64,000 nt of DNA, from contig NZ_JACA01000019.1 of NCBI RefSeq assembly GCF_000520995.1, positions 26,512 through 90,511 of the forward strand, given 5' to 3'. The first letter of the stretch is position 1, and each line of letters opens with the position of its first letter. The stretch is from Aquimarina macrocephali JAMB N27. GTDB lineage: Bacteria; Bacteroidota; Bacteroidia; Flavobacteriales; Flavobacteriaceae. The notes under the pieces were generated by a model. The model was not told the origin of the DNA. It ran no database searches and saw nothing but the letters and a program-made list of their open reading frames with translations. The position numbers and the translations under genes were made by a program. This document shows positions 26,050-36,274 of the stretch, in pieces.

Positions 26050-26631
26050 TCATGTTGTAGTTTTTTTTCTTAATGCGCTTAAAAACTCGGGAGTCATTCC
26101 TAAATATGAAGCGATCATGTATTGCGGTACACGCTGTTCGATATCCCTATATTTTGAACGAAACTCAAAATATCGTTCTTCTGCTGTTTTACTTAAAGTA
26201 TTAAGTGTACGATCTTGCAAAGCAACATATGCTTTTTCAAACTTAAACCTAAAAAAACGTTCTATTGCAGGTACCTGGTCATATAATTGGTTTAATGTAT
26301 CCCGATGAATTTGAAGTATTACACTATGTTCTAATGCCTGGATAAAGTGTCTGGCCGGAGTTCTGGTAAGGTAACTATACAGATCATTAACCCACCAGCC
26401 TTCTATTCCAAATTGAATGATATGTTCCCGTGCTTCTTCATCCATATAATAACTTCTTAGAGCTCCTTCTGTTATAAATCTCATATGTAAAGAAACCTCC
26501 CCCGTATACAACAGAACTTCTTTCTTTTTTAAAGTTACCACATTAAAACATTCACTAACGCAATTGGCATCATGATCTGTAAGAACAATACTTTCTCTAA
26601 AATGTTGTATTAATTTATCAATTGGATCCAT
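26050..26631 (-). CDS. Crp/Fnr-family transcriptional regulator
   Basis: The 193-residue product has the cyclic-nucleotide-like barrel ('EVLLYTGEVSLHMRFITEG') and the Bacteroidota-type HTH tail: 'AEERYFEFRSKYRDIEQRVP' and 'YMIASYLGMTPEFLSALRK'. It starts 2 nt after the stop of the GNAT gene upstream and so belongs to that transcript. It lies 78 nt upstream of the FMN reductase gene. The ligand is unknown. Confidence 0.88.
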   Translation of the reverse strand: MDPIDKLIQHFRESIVLTDHDANCVSECFNVVTLKKKEVLLYTGEVSLHMRFITEGALRSYYMDEEAREHIIQFGIEGWWVNDLYSYLTRTPARHFIQALEHSVILQIHRDTLNQLYDQVPAIERFFRFKFEKAYVALQDRTLNTLSKTAEERYFEFRSKYRDIEQRVPQYMIASYLGMTPEFLSALRKKTTT

Positions 26632-26633
26632 AT

Positions 26634-27194
26634 CTACAACACTGATTTTTTCATATCAAAAGCAAGCCCGATATACGAATTGTTATTAAACTCGAATTCA
26701 TCTATTATTTTCCAGCCCAATTTCTTAGTATGCGCTTTTTCAGAAATAACATTCACTTTATTTATAAATGTTATACTAATAGGATATTTTTTTATGAATT
26801 CGATTCTCATTTCTTCAAAAATCAAATTTAGCAGTCCTTTACCACGGTAATCTTTATCAATACAAACCGGCCCGTATTGAAAACTGTTTTCTGTTGAAAT
26901 TTGATATCCTTCAAATGATAATTTTGGAAAACGAGATATCATAACATTAAAAATTTCCCATTGCTCAAAATATTTCCAGTTTCCGGCAAAAGCATAAGCC
27001 ACAATTACATCATTATCATTTTCTGCAATAAAAATTCCGTTTTGCTTTATAATCTCTTCAATTTGATTAGTAGTAAACGGGGTGGTCACAAAACCTGTTT
27101 CTCGTTCTTTTTTGGTTAAATTACTAAACAGATTCTTTTCCTGAAGTGAAAGAATTCCTTTTATATCAGCTACTGTACCAATACGTGTTCTCAT
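26634..27194 (-). CDS. GNAT-family N-acetyltransferase
   Basis: The 186-residue product starts with the classic GNAT opening 'TRIGTVADIKGILSLQEKN' and contains the acetyl-CoA loop 'GPVCIDKDYRGKGLLNLIFE' (R-G-K-G-L). 'NVISEKAHTKKLGWKIIDEF' follows as the C-terminal beta-bulge region. The substrate is unknown. The Crp/Fnr gene follows after 2 nt, which suggests joint expression. Confidence 0.87.
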   Translation of the reverse strand: MRTRIGTVADIKGILSLQEKNLFSNLTKKERETGFVTTPFTTNQIEEIIKQNGIFIAENDNDVIVAYAFAGNWKYFEQWEIFNVMISRFPKLSFEGYQISTENSFQYGPVCIDKDYRGKGLLNLIFEEMRIEFIKKYPISITFINKVNVISEKAHTKKLGWKIIDEFEFNNNSYIGLAFDMKKSVL

Positions 27195-27386
27195 TATTTT
27201 TTATACTATTTTACTAAAGAATACTAAATCATTATTTAGGTATAATTGTCCCTGGTGAGTATATTTCTTATCCAGGTAACTAAGGTAGTTAATCTTTTAT
27301 GTTTTTGAAGTAAGACGAATCTAGATTTACACGATAAATCAATTAAATTTTGAAGGTATTGTAAGTGTGTGACCTGAAACCAGGGT

Positions 27387-30300
27387 TTAAGAATCTATAG
27401 GAAATAATTTTAACCCTTCATTTTTACATTGCATAAGGATATATTTTTTATCACCGATTATTATACGTTCTGCAGCTTTTATTTGTATCCCATGTAGTGC
27501 AGGCAATCTCGCAGAAAAACTTAGAGGAGTTTCCTGGTTTCTATACAGAAGATATCCTTTATTGGCATCGTAGCGTATTGTTTCTACTTCGGCTTCATAT
27601 AATGAGCCTACTCCAAAAATGTCATTTATTCCGTCCTTATTAAAATCTTCAACAACAAAATCTGTAGTCGGACCAAACTGAGCTTGCATAGGTAGTGATG
27701 TTATAGTAAAATCGCCTTTTCCATCATTAATTAGGATAACAGTATTAAAATCGGTAGCCGTATAATGAGTTGCTTCTTTCAGATCCTGATCTCCATAAAT
27801 ATCAGACAGTGATGCGTTTGCAAACTCCCCATAGGTTTTAAACTTATTCTTTAACATGGGTAATTGCTCAGAGGAGCATTGTTTCCCTCTCACGGGCAAT
27901 AGTAATCCTGTTTTAGATTCTTTACTCAAAATAATATCCAAACTTTGGTTTTGATCAAAATCTTTGGTGTAGATATGCAGTGGTTTGTCTTTTGTAGGGT
28001 GAAACTTTGTATTCTGACCTATGTTTCCTATCAAATAATCTGCATCCCCATCACTATCAACATCTGCAGCTTGTATCGTAAAATACCAACCCGAGGTATT
28101 TTGTAGTGCGTCTATATCTTTCTTGATCAATATTCCTTTATCATTATCAAAAATGGTAATTGGCATCCACTCGCCTATCACTAAAAGATCTTCGTCTCCA
28201 TCCTTATCATAATCCGAAAAAACTGCTCCATTTACCATGTTTACTGGTTCCAATCCTTTAATCATTTGATCAGTTACCTTTGTAAAATTCCCGCTGTCAT
28301 TTCTTAGTATATATGAAGGTGATGACATAGGATATTTACCTGGGACTACCCCTCCACCTATAAAAAGATCGAGATCGCCATCCTGATCAACATCAGATGC
28401 AGCCACGGCAGAAGATATCGATTTGATCTTAGGAAATGTAGTATCTCTGGTAAAATTACCTTTCCCATCATTGGTATAGACTCTATCGATAAGCCAATCA
28501 CTATTTTCCTGATCTTCATAACTTCCACTCGCTACATATAAATCCTGATCTCCATCATTATCTATATCAAAAAATAATGCCTGGTTATCTTCAAATTCTT
28601 TATCATTCTGAAAAACGGAAATACTAGAAGTCCTAAATGTGCCATCTTCTTTCTGAACATAGATTGCAGCAGGTGCTCCTTTGGCATTTCCCACAAAGAA
28701 ATCATCTTTTCCATCGTTATTTACATCACCAACGGTAAGTGCTTTCCCTTTTTCGCTTTGTTTTTGCGGTAATAATAACTGAAGTTTGTAATCATCGAAA
28801 TTGCGTTCGGTATTCTTGTAATGAATCCCAAATTGGGAAGCATCAATCACAGTTGAGATATTTGTATGTTGCTTTTTATTTTTCTCTACAGTTGATTGCG
28901 CATCTTTTTGATTGATCTCGAGCAATTGATTCCCTTTTATATCCTGAAGTGTAGTATATACTCCTTTAGGCCATTGTACTTGTATACTATCTATCATTGT
29001 TATATCTCCTAATCCAAAATGTATTCGTTGACTTACAGAAGATTGAAATCCTCTTACAGGATAATGCGTTTTTGACTGTTGTTGGTCTTTGGTATAGATA
29101 TTAACTTTTGCTCCAATACCATTGAGGTTCTTATCACCACAAGAAAGTATAATCGATATATAGTTATTGTCCTGATTATTTTTATAGATACTTGCAGTTT
29201 CCATCTGATTGTTGAGGATAAGATCAAGATCTCCATCATTATCAAGATCAGCATAGGCAACTCCATTCGAATTTACTTTTTCTTGTAGTCCCCATTCTTT
29301 GGTAACAGGTAAAAACGTTAAATCTCCATTATTAAGAAACATTTTGTTACTTAATTTGCTAGAAGGCATCATACCAATTGCTTCGTCTAATGTTACTTTT
29401 TTTCGATTACGGATATTAGTCTTCATTCTATTTCTAAAATCCTGGTTAGAAAGATCATGAAGGATACCATTAGTCACAAAAAGGTCATTAAATCCATCAT
29501 TATCAAAATCTGCCAATACAGGAGCCCAACTCCAATCTGTATTTGAAATACCAGACAATTGTCCTATTTCACTATACATACCATTCCCCAGGTTTAGTTG
29601 TAACGCATTAGACATGTATTGATGATGATACCCTGCTTCAACCAACTCGTTGAAATTTTCGGTACTCATCGATGCCATATTTTCTTTACTTCTTTTATGA
29701 TCATCAGACATCATATCCAAAACCACCAGGTCAGGTTTTAAATCATTATTAATATCAGCAAAATCAGATCCCATACTATTTGCAGTGATATGGTCAAAAG
29801 TGTTAAGGATGGTATTGGTAAATGTGCCATCGTGATTATTGATATAAAGAAAATCAGATTCTAAAAAATCATTAGCTACATAAACATCGGGCCAATCGTC
29901 TTCATTAAAATCGCCAATAGAAGCACTAAGTCCCCAGGCTTTATTTAATAGTCCCGATTTTTGAGTAATATCGGTAAACTTTCCTTCGTTATTTTCAAAA
30001 AGCTGGTCGCTACTTTCGGGAAGATAATTAAATTGGATTCTTGGATCTATCGTTACATTATTATTAAAATCCGGTCTGTGATTTAAGAGGTATATATCTA
30101 AATCTCCATCTTTATCAAAATCCAAATAATAAGCCTGAGTTGAAAAAGCACTGGATGCCAAACCATATTGATCAGCTTGCTCTATAAATGTTCCATTTTT
30201 CTGGTTGATATACAGTTTATTCTTTCTTTTACCCTCATCTTTAAGTGCTCCTGATTTACATACATAAATATCTAACCAACCATCGGTGTTGATATCTATC

Positions 30301-30680
30301 ATAGAAACACCAGTAGACCAACCTTCCTGATCTGTAACTCCTGCATTTTTTGTGATATCATCAAAGACAAAATCACCTTTATTAAGGTAAAGTTTATTAG
30401 TCCCTTGATTAGAACTAAAATATATATCTTCTAATCCATCATTATTAATATCTCCTACTGCTACTCCCCCTCCATTATAGATATATGAGTAATTAAGAAA
30501 ATTGAAATATAATGTTTCTTCGATCTTATTTTTAAAACCAATAGTACTATGAGTTTCTGAAACTTTTTCAAATAGTGTTGTAATTTGCTTCGTTTCTATA
30601 ACAGTAGTATCTTCTTTTTGATGTTTTGAGCAACCAGAAAAAATCAAAATTAGCACTATGAGGTAAAATATGTTCTGCAT
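27387..30680 (-). CDS. Large lipoprotein with FG-GAP/VCBS repeats and an ASPIC/UnbV domain
   Basis: The protein is about 1097 residues. I place the start at Met 30680, because 'MQNIFYLIVLILIFSGC' is a complete lipoprotein signal (Cys17); an in-frame Met at 30785 would put 35 odd residues before it. Many calcium-binding loops of the D-x-N-x-D-G-x-x-D type ('DINNDGLEDIYFS', 'DFDKDGDLDIYLL', 'DVNNDGKDDFFVG') mark FG-GAP/VCBS blades, at least ten in two groups. Between the groups, 'YPVRGFQSSVSQRIHFGLG' is the ASPIC/UnbV motif. Such proteins sit on the cell surface next to SusCD-type glycan systems or act as adhesins; the role here is unknown. It is divergent from the DUF255 gene. Confidence 0.9.
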   Translation of the reverse strand: MQNIFYLIVLILIFSGCSKHQKEDTTVIETKQITTLFEKVSETHSTIGFKNKIEETLYFNFLNYSYIYNGGGVAVGDINNDGLEDIYFSSNQGTNKLYLNKGDFVFDDITKNAGVTDQEGWSTGVSMIDINTDGWLDIYVCKSGALKDEGKRKNKLYINQKNGTFIEQADQYGLASSAFSTQAYYLDFDKDGDLDIYLLNHRPDFNNNVTIDPRIQFNYLPESSDQLFENNEGKFTDITQKSGLLNKAWGLSASIGDFNEDDWPDVYVANDFLESDFLYINNHDGTFTNTILNTFDHITANSMGSDFADINNDLKPDLVVLDMMSDDHKRSKENMASMSTENFNELVEAGYHHQYMSNALQLNLGNGMYSEIGQLSGISNTDWSWAPVLADFDNDGFNDLFVTNGILHDLSNQDFRNRMKTNIRNRKKVTLDEAIGMMPSSKLSNKMFLNNGDLTFLPVTKEWGLQEKVNSNGVAYADLDNDGDLDLILNNQMETASIYKNNQDNNYISIILSCGDKNLNGIGAKVNIYTKDQQQSKTHYPVRGFQSSVSQRIHFGLGDITMIDSIQVQWPKGVYTTLQDIKGNQLLEINQKDAQSTVEKNKKQHTNISTVIDASQFGIHYKNTERNFDDYKLQLLLPQKQSEKGKALTVGDVNNDGKDDFFVGNAKGAPAAIYVQKEDGTFRTSSISVFQNDKEFEDNQALFFDIDNDGDQDLYVASGSYEDQENSDWLIDRVYTNDGKGNFTRDTTFPKIKSISSAVAASDVDQDGDLDLFIGGGVVPGKYPMSSPSYILRNDSGNFTKVTDQMIKGLEPVNMVNGAVFSDYDKDGDEDLLVIGEWMPITIFDNDKGILIKKDIDALQNTSGWYFTIQAADVDSDGDADYLIGNIGQNTKFHPTKDKPLHIYTKDFDQNQSLDIILSKESKTGLLLPVRGKQCSSEQLPMLKNKFKTYGEFANASLSDIYGDQDLKEATHYTATDFNTVILINDGKGDFTITSLPMQAQFGPTTDFVVEDFNKDGINDIFGVGSLYEAEVETIRYDANKGYLLYRNQETPLSFSARLPALHGIQIKAAERIIIGDKKYILMQCKNEGLKLFPIDS

Positions 30681-30920
30681 AATATTTAAAAAAATTAAGC
30701 CCTCATTTTTCGAGGGAATTTGAAAATAAGGAACATTTTTTTTTATTGTAAACTTATCCTCTAAACAGCATGCTTTCATAGACAAACAACTTGAATTAAT
30801 TTATCAAATGACGACACTACACTATACATTTCTTATCATAAATAAATCTCTAAAACGTCGTACTTGGGGATATTATACAAATTATTGTACTTTGCCCTAA
30901 ATATACCTTTTTGTAACGAA

Positions 30921-33014
30921 ATGCTAAATACTTCTCGAATTATAAAATTTACCGTTTTTGCTTTATTACTATTTGTTTTTGGATGCAAGGATACTCCATC
31001 AAAAAATGACTATGCATATACCAATAGGTTGATTGATGAAACAAGTCCCTATTTATTACAACATGCACATAACCCTGTTGATTGGAGACCCTGGAGTGAT
31101 AGTGCTCTTGAGGAAGCAGTAGCAGCTAACAAATTATTAGTTGTAAGTATTGGATATTCCTCTTGCCATTGGTGTCATGTAATGGAAAAGGAGACTTTTG
31201 CAGATCAAGATGTCGCCCTGTTAATGAATGAGCATTTTATAAACATTAAAGTTGATAGAGAAGAACGCCCCGATCTGGACCATATTTATATGACTGCTGT
31301 ACAATTAATGCAAGGCAGTGGCGGGTGGCCTCTTAATGTTATTCTTCTTCCGAATGGAAAACCTGTATATGGAGGTACTTATCATACCAATGAACAGTGG
31401 AAAGAGGTACTAGACAAAATCATTAATTTATACCAAACTAATCCTCAAAAGCTAACCGAATATGCTGATAAAATTTCATCTGGTATACATGCTACAAATG
31501 TAATTGAACCCAAAAATGATGATACACATTTGACTAAAAACACGCTCGATCTAAGTGTGAAAAATTGGCAAAAAAACTGGGATTCTAAATGGGGAGGAGA
31601 TCTCGGGGATCAAAAATTTATAAAACCTCATAGTTTGGATTTTCTTATGGACTATGCAGCGTTAACAGGTAATGACACCATTAAAAAACATGTTGAAAAC
31701 ACATTAGATAGAATTGCATCCGGAGGTATTTATGATCATGTTGGTGGAGGCTTTTTTAGATACAGTACTGATCCACATTGGGAGGTTCCCCATTTTGAAA
31801 AAATGCTCTACACTAATGCTCAATTAATTAGTCTCTATTCTAAAGCATATAAAGTTTATAAAAAGATACGGTATAAAACAATAGTGAAAGAGACCATCAA
31901 TTTTTTAGAACATGAAATGAAAGGTCAAAATGGAGGGTATCATTCGGCGATAGATGCTGATAGCAAAGGTAAAGAAGGTGGCTATTACCAATGGAAAAAA
32001 GAAGAGCTAAAACTTCTTTTAAAAGAAGAGTATTCTCTTTTCTCTACATATTATAATTTAGGAGCTTCTAATAGTTCAGAAAAGGAAGCTTCTCTTATTA
32101 TAAAACAATCTTCTAACGATAGTTTATTTAGTATTCAAAATGATATTTTGCCTGAGAAGCTAGTACACCTAAAAACTAAATGGCAAGAATTACTCTTCAA
32201 CGAAAGACAGAAAAGAGTATCCCCTGCTATTGATGATAAAGTTATTACTTCATGGAATGCCTTGTTGATTAATGGGTTTATTGATGCTTATAAAGCTTTA
32301 GGAAATAAAGAGTACCTCACCAGAGCTATCGCACTTTATGATTTTATTGATACCAATAATACCAGAAATGATTTTTTGATTCATACCTATAAAAAAGGTA
32401 GTACGCAGCAAGAGGGTTTTATTGAAGATTATGCTTTTCTTATTGATGCAACAATTAATTTATATAGTATTACCGGAGAAAAAAAATATCTTGATCGGGC
32501 AAATAATTTACACACTACTACCTCTACACATTTTACTGATTCGGTTACTAAAATGTTTAAGTATACCAAAGAAAGTAAATTGATATCGACATTAATTAAA
32601 GTTGATGATGGAGTGATACCATCGCCAAATGCTATTATGGCGCATAATCTCAAAAAACTTGGTATTCTAAACTATGATAACAAGCTTACAGAAAAATCAA
32701 AACAAATGTTATCTTCTATGGCGATTTACTTAACCGATAATGCTAAAGATTTTTCTAAATGGAGTGCTTTACAACTTCATACCGTTTATCCTTTTTATGA
32801 GATTGTAATCGTAGGGGAAAAAGCAGATTCTATAGCAGATATTTTTAATTCTCATTACATTCCTAATGCTATAGTTGTGGCAAGTACTCAAGAAAGTTCA
32901 CTTCCTGTATTTAAAAACAAGTATGTAGAAGATGAAACTTTTATTTATGTCTGCCAGGAAGGAGCGTGCAAACTTCCTGTCCAAAGTGTAGAACAAGCTC
33001 TCAAACAATTATAA
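30921..33014 (+). CDS. DUF255 thioredoxin-like lipoprotein (YyaL/SPATA20 family)
   Basis: The protein is about 697 residues from the Met at 30921, which gives a clean lipoprotein signal (Cys22, 'LLFVFGC'); an in-frame Met at 30864 is less likely. The N-terminal domain is the DUF255 thioredoxin-like module: '[15 protein letters not shown]', then [10 protein letters not shown] with the C-x-x-C pair at Cys82 and Cys85, and '[20 protein letters not shown]'. The rest is an (alpha/alpha)6-type barrel ('[20 protein letters not shown]' and '[20 protein letters not shown]'). The fold resembles epimerase/glycosidase barrels, but the reaction is not established. The lipid anchor is unusual compared with the mostly cytoplasmic family and implies periplasmic function. 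Confidence 0.9.
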   Translation: MLNTSRIIKFTVFALLLFVFGCKDTPSKNDYAYTNRLIDETSPYLLQHAHNPVDWRPWSDSALEEAVAANKLLVVSIGYSSCHWCHVMEKETFADQDVALLMNEHFINIKVDREERPDLDHIYMTAVQLMQGSGGWPLNVILLPNGKPVYGGTYHTNEQWKEVLDKIINLYQTNPQKLTEYADKISSGIHATNVIEPKNDDTHLTKNTLDLSVKNWQKNWDSKWGGDLGDQKFIKPHSLDFLMDYAALTGNDTIKKHVENTLDRIASGGIYDHVGGGFFRYSTDPHWEVPHFEKMLYTNAQLISLYSKAYKVYKKIRYKTIVKETINFLEHEMKGQNGGYHSAIDADSKGKEGGYYQWKKEELKLLLKEEYSLFSTYYNLGASNSSEKEASLIIKQSSNDSLFSIQNDILPEKLVHLKTKWQELLFNERQKRVSPAIDDKVITSWNALLINGFIDAYKALGNKEYLTRAIALYDFIDTNNTRNDFLIHTYKKGSTQQEGFIEDYAFLIDATINLYSITGEKKYLDRANNLHTTTSTHFTDSVTKMFKYTKESKLISTLIKVDDGVIPSPNAIMAHNLKKLGILNYDNKLTEKSKQMLSSMAIYLTDNAKDFSKWSALQLHTVYPFYEIVIVGEKADSIADIFNSHYIPNAIVVASTQESSLPVFKNKYVEDETFIYVCQEGACKLPVQSVEQALKQL

Positions 33015-33019
33015 AATAA

Positions 33020-33048
33020 AAAAGAGATCCTTTATCAAGATCTCTTTT
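33020..33048. terminator. Bidirectional terminator between the DUF255 gene and tRNA-Pro(GGG)
   Basis: AAAAGAGATC (33020-33029) and GATCTCTTTT (33039-33048) form a perfect 10-bp stem with A/T-tracts on both sides. It follows the DUF255 stop by 5 nt and lies 10 nt past the tRNA 3' end on the other strand. Confidence 0.8.
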
Positions 33049-33058
33049 AGTGTCTGTG

Positions 33059-33133
33059 TCGGGATGACAGGATTTGAACCTGCGACCACACGGCCCCCAG
33101 CCGTGTACGCTAACCGGACTGCGCCACATCCCG
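33059..33133 (-). tRNA. tRNA-Pro (anticodon GGG)
   Basis: On the minus strand a 75-nt cloverleaf can be folded: acceptor CGGGATG/CATCCCG, D arm with GGCGCAG, anticodon stem CACGG/CCGTG enclosing loop CTGGGGG (anticodon GGG), and T arm with GGTTCAAATCC. CCA is not encoded. A TATATTTG promoter box lies 14 nt upstream (33147-33154). Confidence 0.96.
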
Positions 33134-33146
33134 AAAAATCAGAGTG

Positions 33147-33154
33147 CAAATATA
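33147..33154 (-). promoter_or_regulatory. Bacteroidota -7 box (TATATTTG) for tRNA-Pro(GGG)
   Basis: The minus strand reads TATATTTGCAC, identical over 11 bases to the box in front of the other tRNA-Pro gene (37160-37170). Confidence 0.6.
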
Positions 33155-33272
33155 ACTTTTTATTCTAATTTTTGAGAATCGATTATTAACTAAAATTTTT
33201 AAATTTTTATAACGATTGCACTTTAACCTCAGCCATATTTAAGCTTTTTTTGAAGGGATATTTGTAACAAAA

Positions 33273-33302
33273 AAAGGCTATCAAGTTATTTTGATAGCCT
33301 TT
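33273..33302 (-). terminator. Terminator after the double-glycine peptide gene
   Basis: AAAGGCTATCAA (33273-33284) and TTGATAGCCTTT (33291-33302) form a perfect 12-bp stem. On the minus strand the hairpin is followed by a T-rich tract and sits 6 nt beyond the stop of the peptide gene. Confidence 0.78.
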
Positions 33303-33308
33303 GTGAAA

Positions 33309-33512
33309 TTATCTTATTTCAATGAGATCCAGACAAACAAGTTTTGCCGTACACGCTTTCATATCAATATGCCAGTTACATCCTGGCGGTGGTGGTGCTA
33401 AAGGAAACATGCAGTCATCAATATCACCAATTGAAATTCTTGCTGCTCCTCCTTTTATTTCCTTTTGTTGAGTCTTACTCAAAGGCTTTCCTAATTTTTG
33501 TAAATCTTTCAT
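33309..33512 (-). CDS. Double-glycine leader peptide precursor, Cys-containing (bacteriocin/RiPP-like)
   Basis: From the Met at 33512 the product is 67 residues; an upstream Met at 33533 is possible but would spoil the leader. Residues 1-22 read 'MKDLQKLGKPLSKTQQKEIK' plus Gly-Gly, the classic bacteriocin-type leader with L-S-K-x-x-x-K-x-I-x-G-G, cleaved after GG by C39-peptidase ABC exporters. The 45-residue core is rich in Pro (a PPPP run) and has four Cys, so it may form disulfides or be modified. The function is unknown: antimicrobial, signalling, or an orphan. A similar but Cys-free GG peptide gene lies 33 nt upstream on the same strand. No maturation or export gene is seen in the window. 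Confidence 0.75.
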   Translation of the reverse strand: MKDLQKLGKPLSKTQQKEIKGGAARISIGDIDDCMFPLAPPPPGCNWHIDMKACTAKLVCLDLIEIR

Positions 33513-33545
33513 AGTTGAAAATTTTATATCCAAGTATACACAATA

Positions 33546-33692
33546 CTAGTTATGTATATCATCAGTAGTTCCTGTTAATGTTCCTAATTTCTTAATAGCC
33601 TCCATTTGTCTTGCTATCTCAGCCAAAGCTGCAGCTAAACCATCTATTCCCCCGTTAGTTTCTCTTAATTCCTTACCTGTTAAATTTCTCAT
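33546..33692 (-). CDS. Second double-glycine leader peptide precursor (48 aa)
   Basis: A short frame of 48 codons starts with ATG at 33690-33692 and stops with TAG at 33546-33548. The leader reads 'MRNLTGKELRETNGG' (residues 1-15), a shortened GG-type leader. The 33-residue core 'IDGLAAALAEIARQMEAIKK' continues into a Thr/Gly-rich tail and looks like an amphipathic helix without Cys. It lies 33 nt upstream of the Cys-containing GG peptide gene in the same orientation. Together they may be a two-peptide set or two independent precursors. The leader similarity and tandem arrangement support it as a real gene despite the small size. Confidence 0.65.
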   Translation of the reverse strand: MRNLTGKELRETNGGIDGLAAALAEIARQMEAIKKLGTLTGTTDDIHN

Positions 33693-33947
33693 TTTTTGAT
33701 TGAATTTTAATTAAACATTATTTCTTTGAGTTGCTTCCTATTGAAAACTTTGGTAAAACTAATGTGCAATGATCTCAAATTATGAGACTCCAAAAAATAA
33801 GTTTTAAATAGTTAGATTTTATGACCTCTTCTTAAATCCACTACACTAGGAAACACCTATGTTTTAGGGTAAGAAATCAGTATAGAAATACAGGAAGTAA
33901 TTTAAATCAAGTACCTTTAAAAGGTTGTCGGGTGATATGTATACTTA

Positions 33948-34970
33948 TTAATCTCTTTCTAAAATCTTGATCATTTTAAATGATTTTAATAGGTGAAACA
34001 ACCCTGGTAAAATAACGGTTCCTCCAATAATTAGAGTTATTCCTAAGACTTTAATAACACTATCCGGAGCTATGTTCTCTATTAAACTAATACTCCCAGT
34101 TTGGGTAATTATTATATCTGGGTAATGAGAAATCATAACTGCAAGTAAAATTAAAAACACCTGTAACCCAGCAAAAAACCTACTCCATATGGTGTCTCCC
34201 TTGGTAATAGTTTTCCACAACGGAAATAATAAAAGTGCAGAAAGTACAACAGAAATTATAGCAAAAGGACTCTTTATAAACCCTTGTACGAATACATTGC
34301 CTGAGATGTATCCATATCCAAAAGTTAACAGCCCTACAACAAAAACAATAATTGTAGCAATAGCAGATTTTCTAATATAGATATTTTCATGTCCCTCTTT
34401 AGACTCTCCTATTAATAATACTGAAGATAAAAATGCGCAAAGTGATGCAAAAAACACCCCTACCAATATGCTAAATACATTAAACCATGGCCCTACAAAT
34501 GCTTCATAAAATGTTAAGGAACCAATGTCGTCTACTATACGTATTTCACCACTAATTAACGCCCCGAATACCATTCCTAAAAATATCGGAGTTATTAAAC
34601 TAGAGATTTTAAACATGTTATCATATAATATTTGAGAGTTGTCAATAATAGCATCGTAATGTCTAAAAACAAAAGCTACTCCTCTTAATGTAACTCCTAA
34701 TAGTATTACCGTAAGTGGAATATGTAAACTCACTACCATAATATTATAATAAACCGGAAATGCTATCCATAGAATTACAATCAAAATAATGATCCAAATA
34801 TGATTAGCTTCCCAAACAGGTCCCATCACACGATAAATAGTTTTCTTAGTTATTTTCTGGTTTTCTTTTGATGAAAAAAGCTCTACAATACCGGCTCCAT
34901 AATCTGCTCCTCCCAAAACTACATATAGATACAAGGAAAAAATCAAAAAGAATAATACAACGTACAACAT
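33948..34970 (-). CDS. cydB: Cytochrome bd ubiquinol oxidase subunit II
   Basis: The 340-residue product has eight to nine hydrophobic segments and opens with 'FFLIFSLYLYVVLGGADYGA', the CydB signature with G-G-A-D-x-G-A. 'MGPVWEANHIWIIILIVILW' is also characteristic (W-E-x-N-H-x-W). It forms the membrane heterodimer with CydA that oxidises quinol and reduces oxygen to water without pumping protons; it works at low oxygen and under nitrosative or oxidative stress. Its start lies 2 nt after the cydA stop, so the two are translationally coupled. Confidence 0.96.
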   Translation of the reverse strand: MLYVVLFFLIFSLYLYVVLGGADYGAGIVELFSSKENQKITKKTIYRVMGPVWEANHIWIIILIVILWIAFPVYYNIMVVSLHIPLTVILLGVTLRGVAFVFRHYDAIIDNSQILYDNMFKISSLITPIFLGMVFGALISGEIRIVDDIGSLTFYEAFVGPWFNVFSILVGVFFASLCAFLSSVLLIGESKEGHENIYIRKSAIATIIVFVVGLLTFGYGYISGNVFVQGFIKSPFAIISVVLSALLLFPLWKTITKGDTIWSRFFAGLQVFLILLAVMISHYPDIIITQTGSISLIENIAPDSVIKVLGITLIIGGTVILPGLFHLLKSFKMIKILERD

Positions 34971-34972
34971 AT

Positions 34973-36274
34973 TTAGTGATTTGAATTATTTAACACCTTT
35001 ATTTGCCTAAGCATTAACCACGTAACAGCGACCGATAAGGTAAGATATACTGCAACATAGGTATAGAAACTAAATACAATACCAGGCATAGGAGTCACCG
35101 CATCTTTAGTTCTCATTATTTTATGAATTATCCAGGGTTGTCTTCCTACTTCTGTAACAATCCAACCAGCTTCTAAAGCAATAAATCCCATTGGGGCCAG
35201 TATCACAAATAATAGCCAATACTTATGATTAGCAAACCATTTTTTCTTTTTTAGTGATATAAAATATAGGATTCCTGCAAATAATAAAAGGGTACCGATT
35301 CCTACCATGATCTGAAATGCATAATGTACCATAGGTACATTAGGTCGTTCATCTTCAGGAAAGTCGTTTAATCCTTTTACTTCTGCATCAAAATCTGAAA
35401 ATGCCAAAAATGACAACATTCCAGGGATTGCAATTTTATAGTTTACTTCTTGTTTTTCGACATCTACTATTCCTCCTATATACAATGGAACTCCCTTTTC
35501 TGTATTATAGTGGGCTTCCATCGCTGCTAGTTTCACTGGTTGTCGTTCTGCAATATCTTTAGCAGAAATATCACCGCTTATAGGCTGTAATATTGCTGCT
35601 ATCGCTCCGAATGTTATTGCTATCTTAAATGCTTTTTTATGTAATTCTACTTTTCTTTTTCGATATACCTGATATGCATGAACTCCCGCAACGGCAAAAC
35701 CAGTAGCTGTAAAAGCAGCCAATGTCATATGCAAAGCCTGTGTAAACCAGGCAGGGTTTAACATCGCCTGAATCGGATCTATATTCAGGAATTCCCCATC
35801 TATATAGTCAAATCCTGTTGGAGCATTCATCCATCCATTAGCAGCTACTACCAAAATACCAGATGCTACTCCAGACAAACCAATAATAACTCCAGTTATC
35901 CAATGAAATTTTTCTGGCAGTTTACCCCATCCATATAAATAAAATCCTAAGGCTACCGCTTCAACAAAAAATGCTGCTCCTTCTAATGAAAAAGGCATCC
36001 CAATAATAGGACCGGCGTGTTTCATAAACTCAGGCCAAAGCAGTCCCAGCTCAAAAGATAATGCTGTTCCAGAAACTGCACCGGTAACAAAAAAAATGGC
36101 AACGCCTTTTTGCCATGATCTGGTTAAGATTAAATACACCTTATCTTTTGTTTTCAACCATTTATAGTGTGATACCACCATAAAAAAAGGCATGACCATA
36201 CCAATACAAGCAAAAACAATATGAAATATTAGGGTAAATGCCATTTGGAGTCTTGCCGCATCAAGGTTTTCCAT
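34973..36274 (-). CDS. cydA: Cytochrome bd ubiquinol oxidase subunit I
   Basis: The 433-residue product matches CydA: 'RLQMAFTLIFHIVFACIGM' places a heme-ligand His at residue 18, 'FTQALHMTLAAFTATGFAV' has the second heme His, and 'GWIVTEVGRQPWIIHKIMRT' is the conserved C-terminal segment. It is shorter than the about 520-residue enterobacterial form, consistent with a short quinol-binding Q-loop as in many Bacteroidota. It binds hemes b558, b595 and d at the quinol and oxygen sites. It is the first gene of a two-gene operon with cydB. Confidence 0.96.
   Translation of the reverse strand: MENLDAARLQMAFTLIFHIVFACIGMVMPFFMVVSHYKWLKTKDKVYLILTRSWQKGVAIFFVTGAVSGTALSFELGLLWPEFMKHAGPIIGMPFSLEGAAFFVEAVALGFYLYGWGKLPEKFHWITGVIIGLSGVASGILVVAANGWMNAPTGFDYIDGEFLNIDPIQAMLNPAWFTQALHMTLAAFTATGFAVAGVHAYQVYRKRKVELHKKAFKIAITFGAIAAILQPISGDISAKDIAERQPVKLAAMEAHYNTEKGVPLYIGGIVDVEKQEVNYKIAIPGMLSFLAFSDFDAEVKGLNDFPEDERPNVPMVHYAFQIMVGIGTLLLFAGILYFISLKKKKWFANHKYWLLFVILAPMGFIALEAGWIVTEVGRQPWIIHKIMRTKDAVTPMPGIVFSFYTYVAVYLTLSVAVTWLMLRQIKVLNNSNH

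Noticed and set aside
30681..30785. N-terminal extension of the FG-GAP lipoprotein from Met 30785
   Set aside because: It would bury the lipoprotein signal 35 residues inside the protein.
33309..33692. Lanthipeptide or other named RiPP class for the double-glycine peptides
   Set aside because: No modification enzyme is in the window and the cores do not match a defined class.
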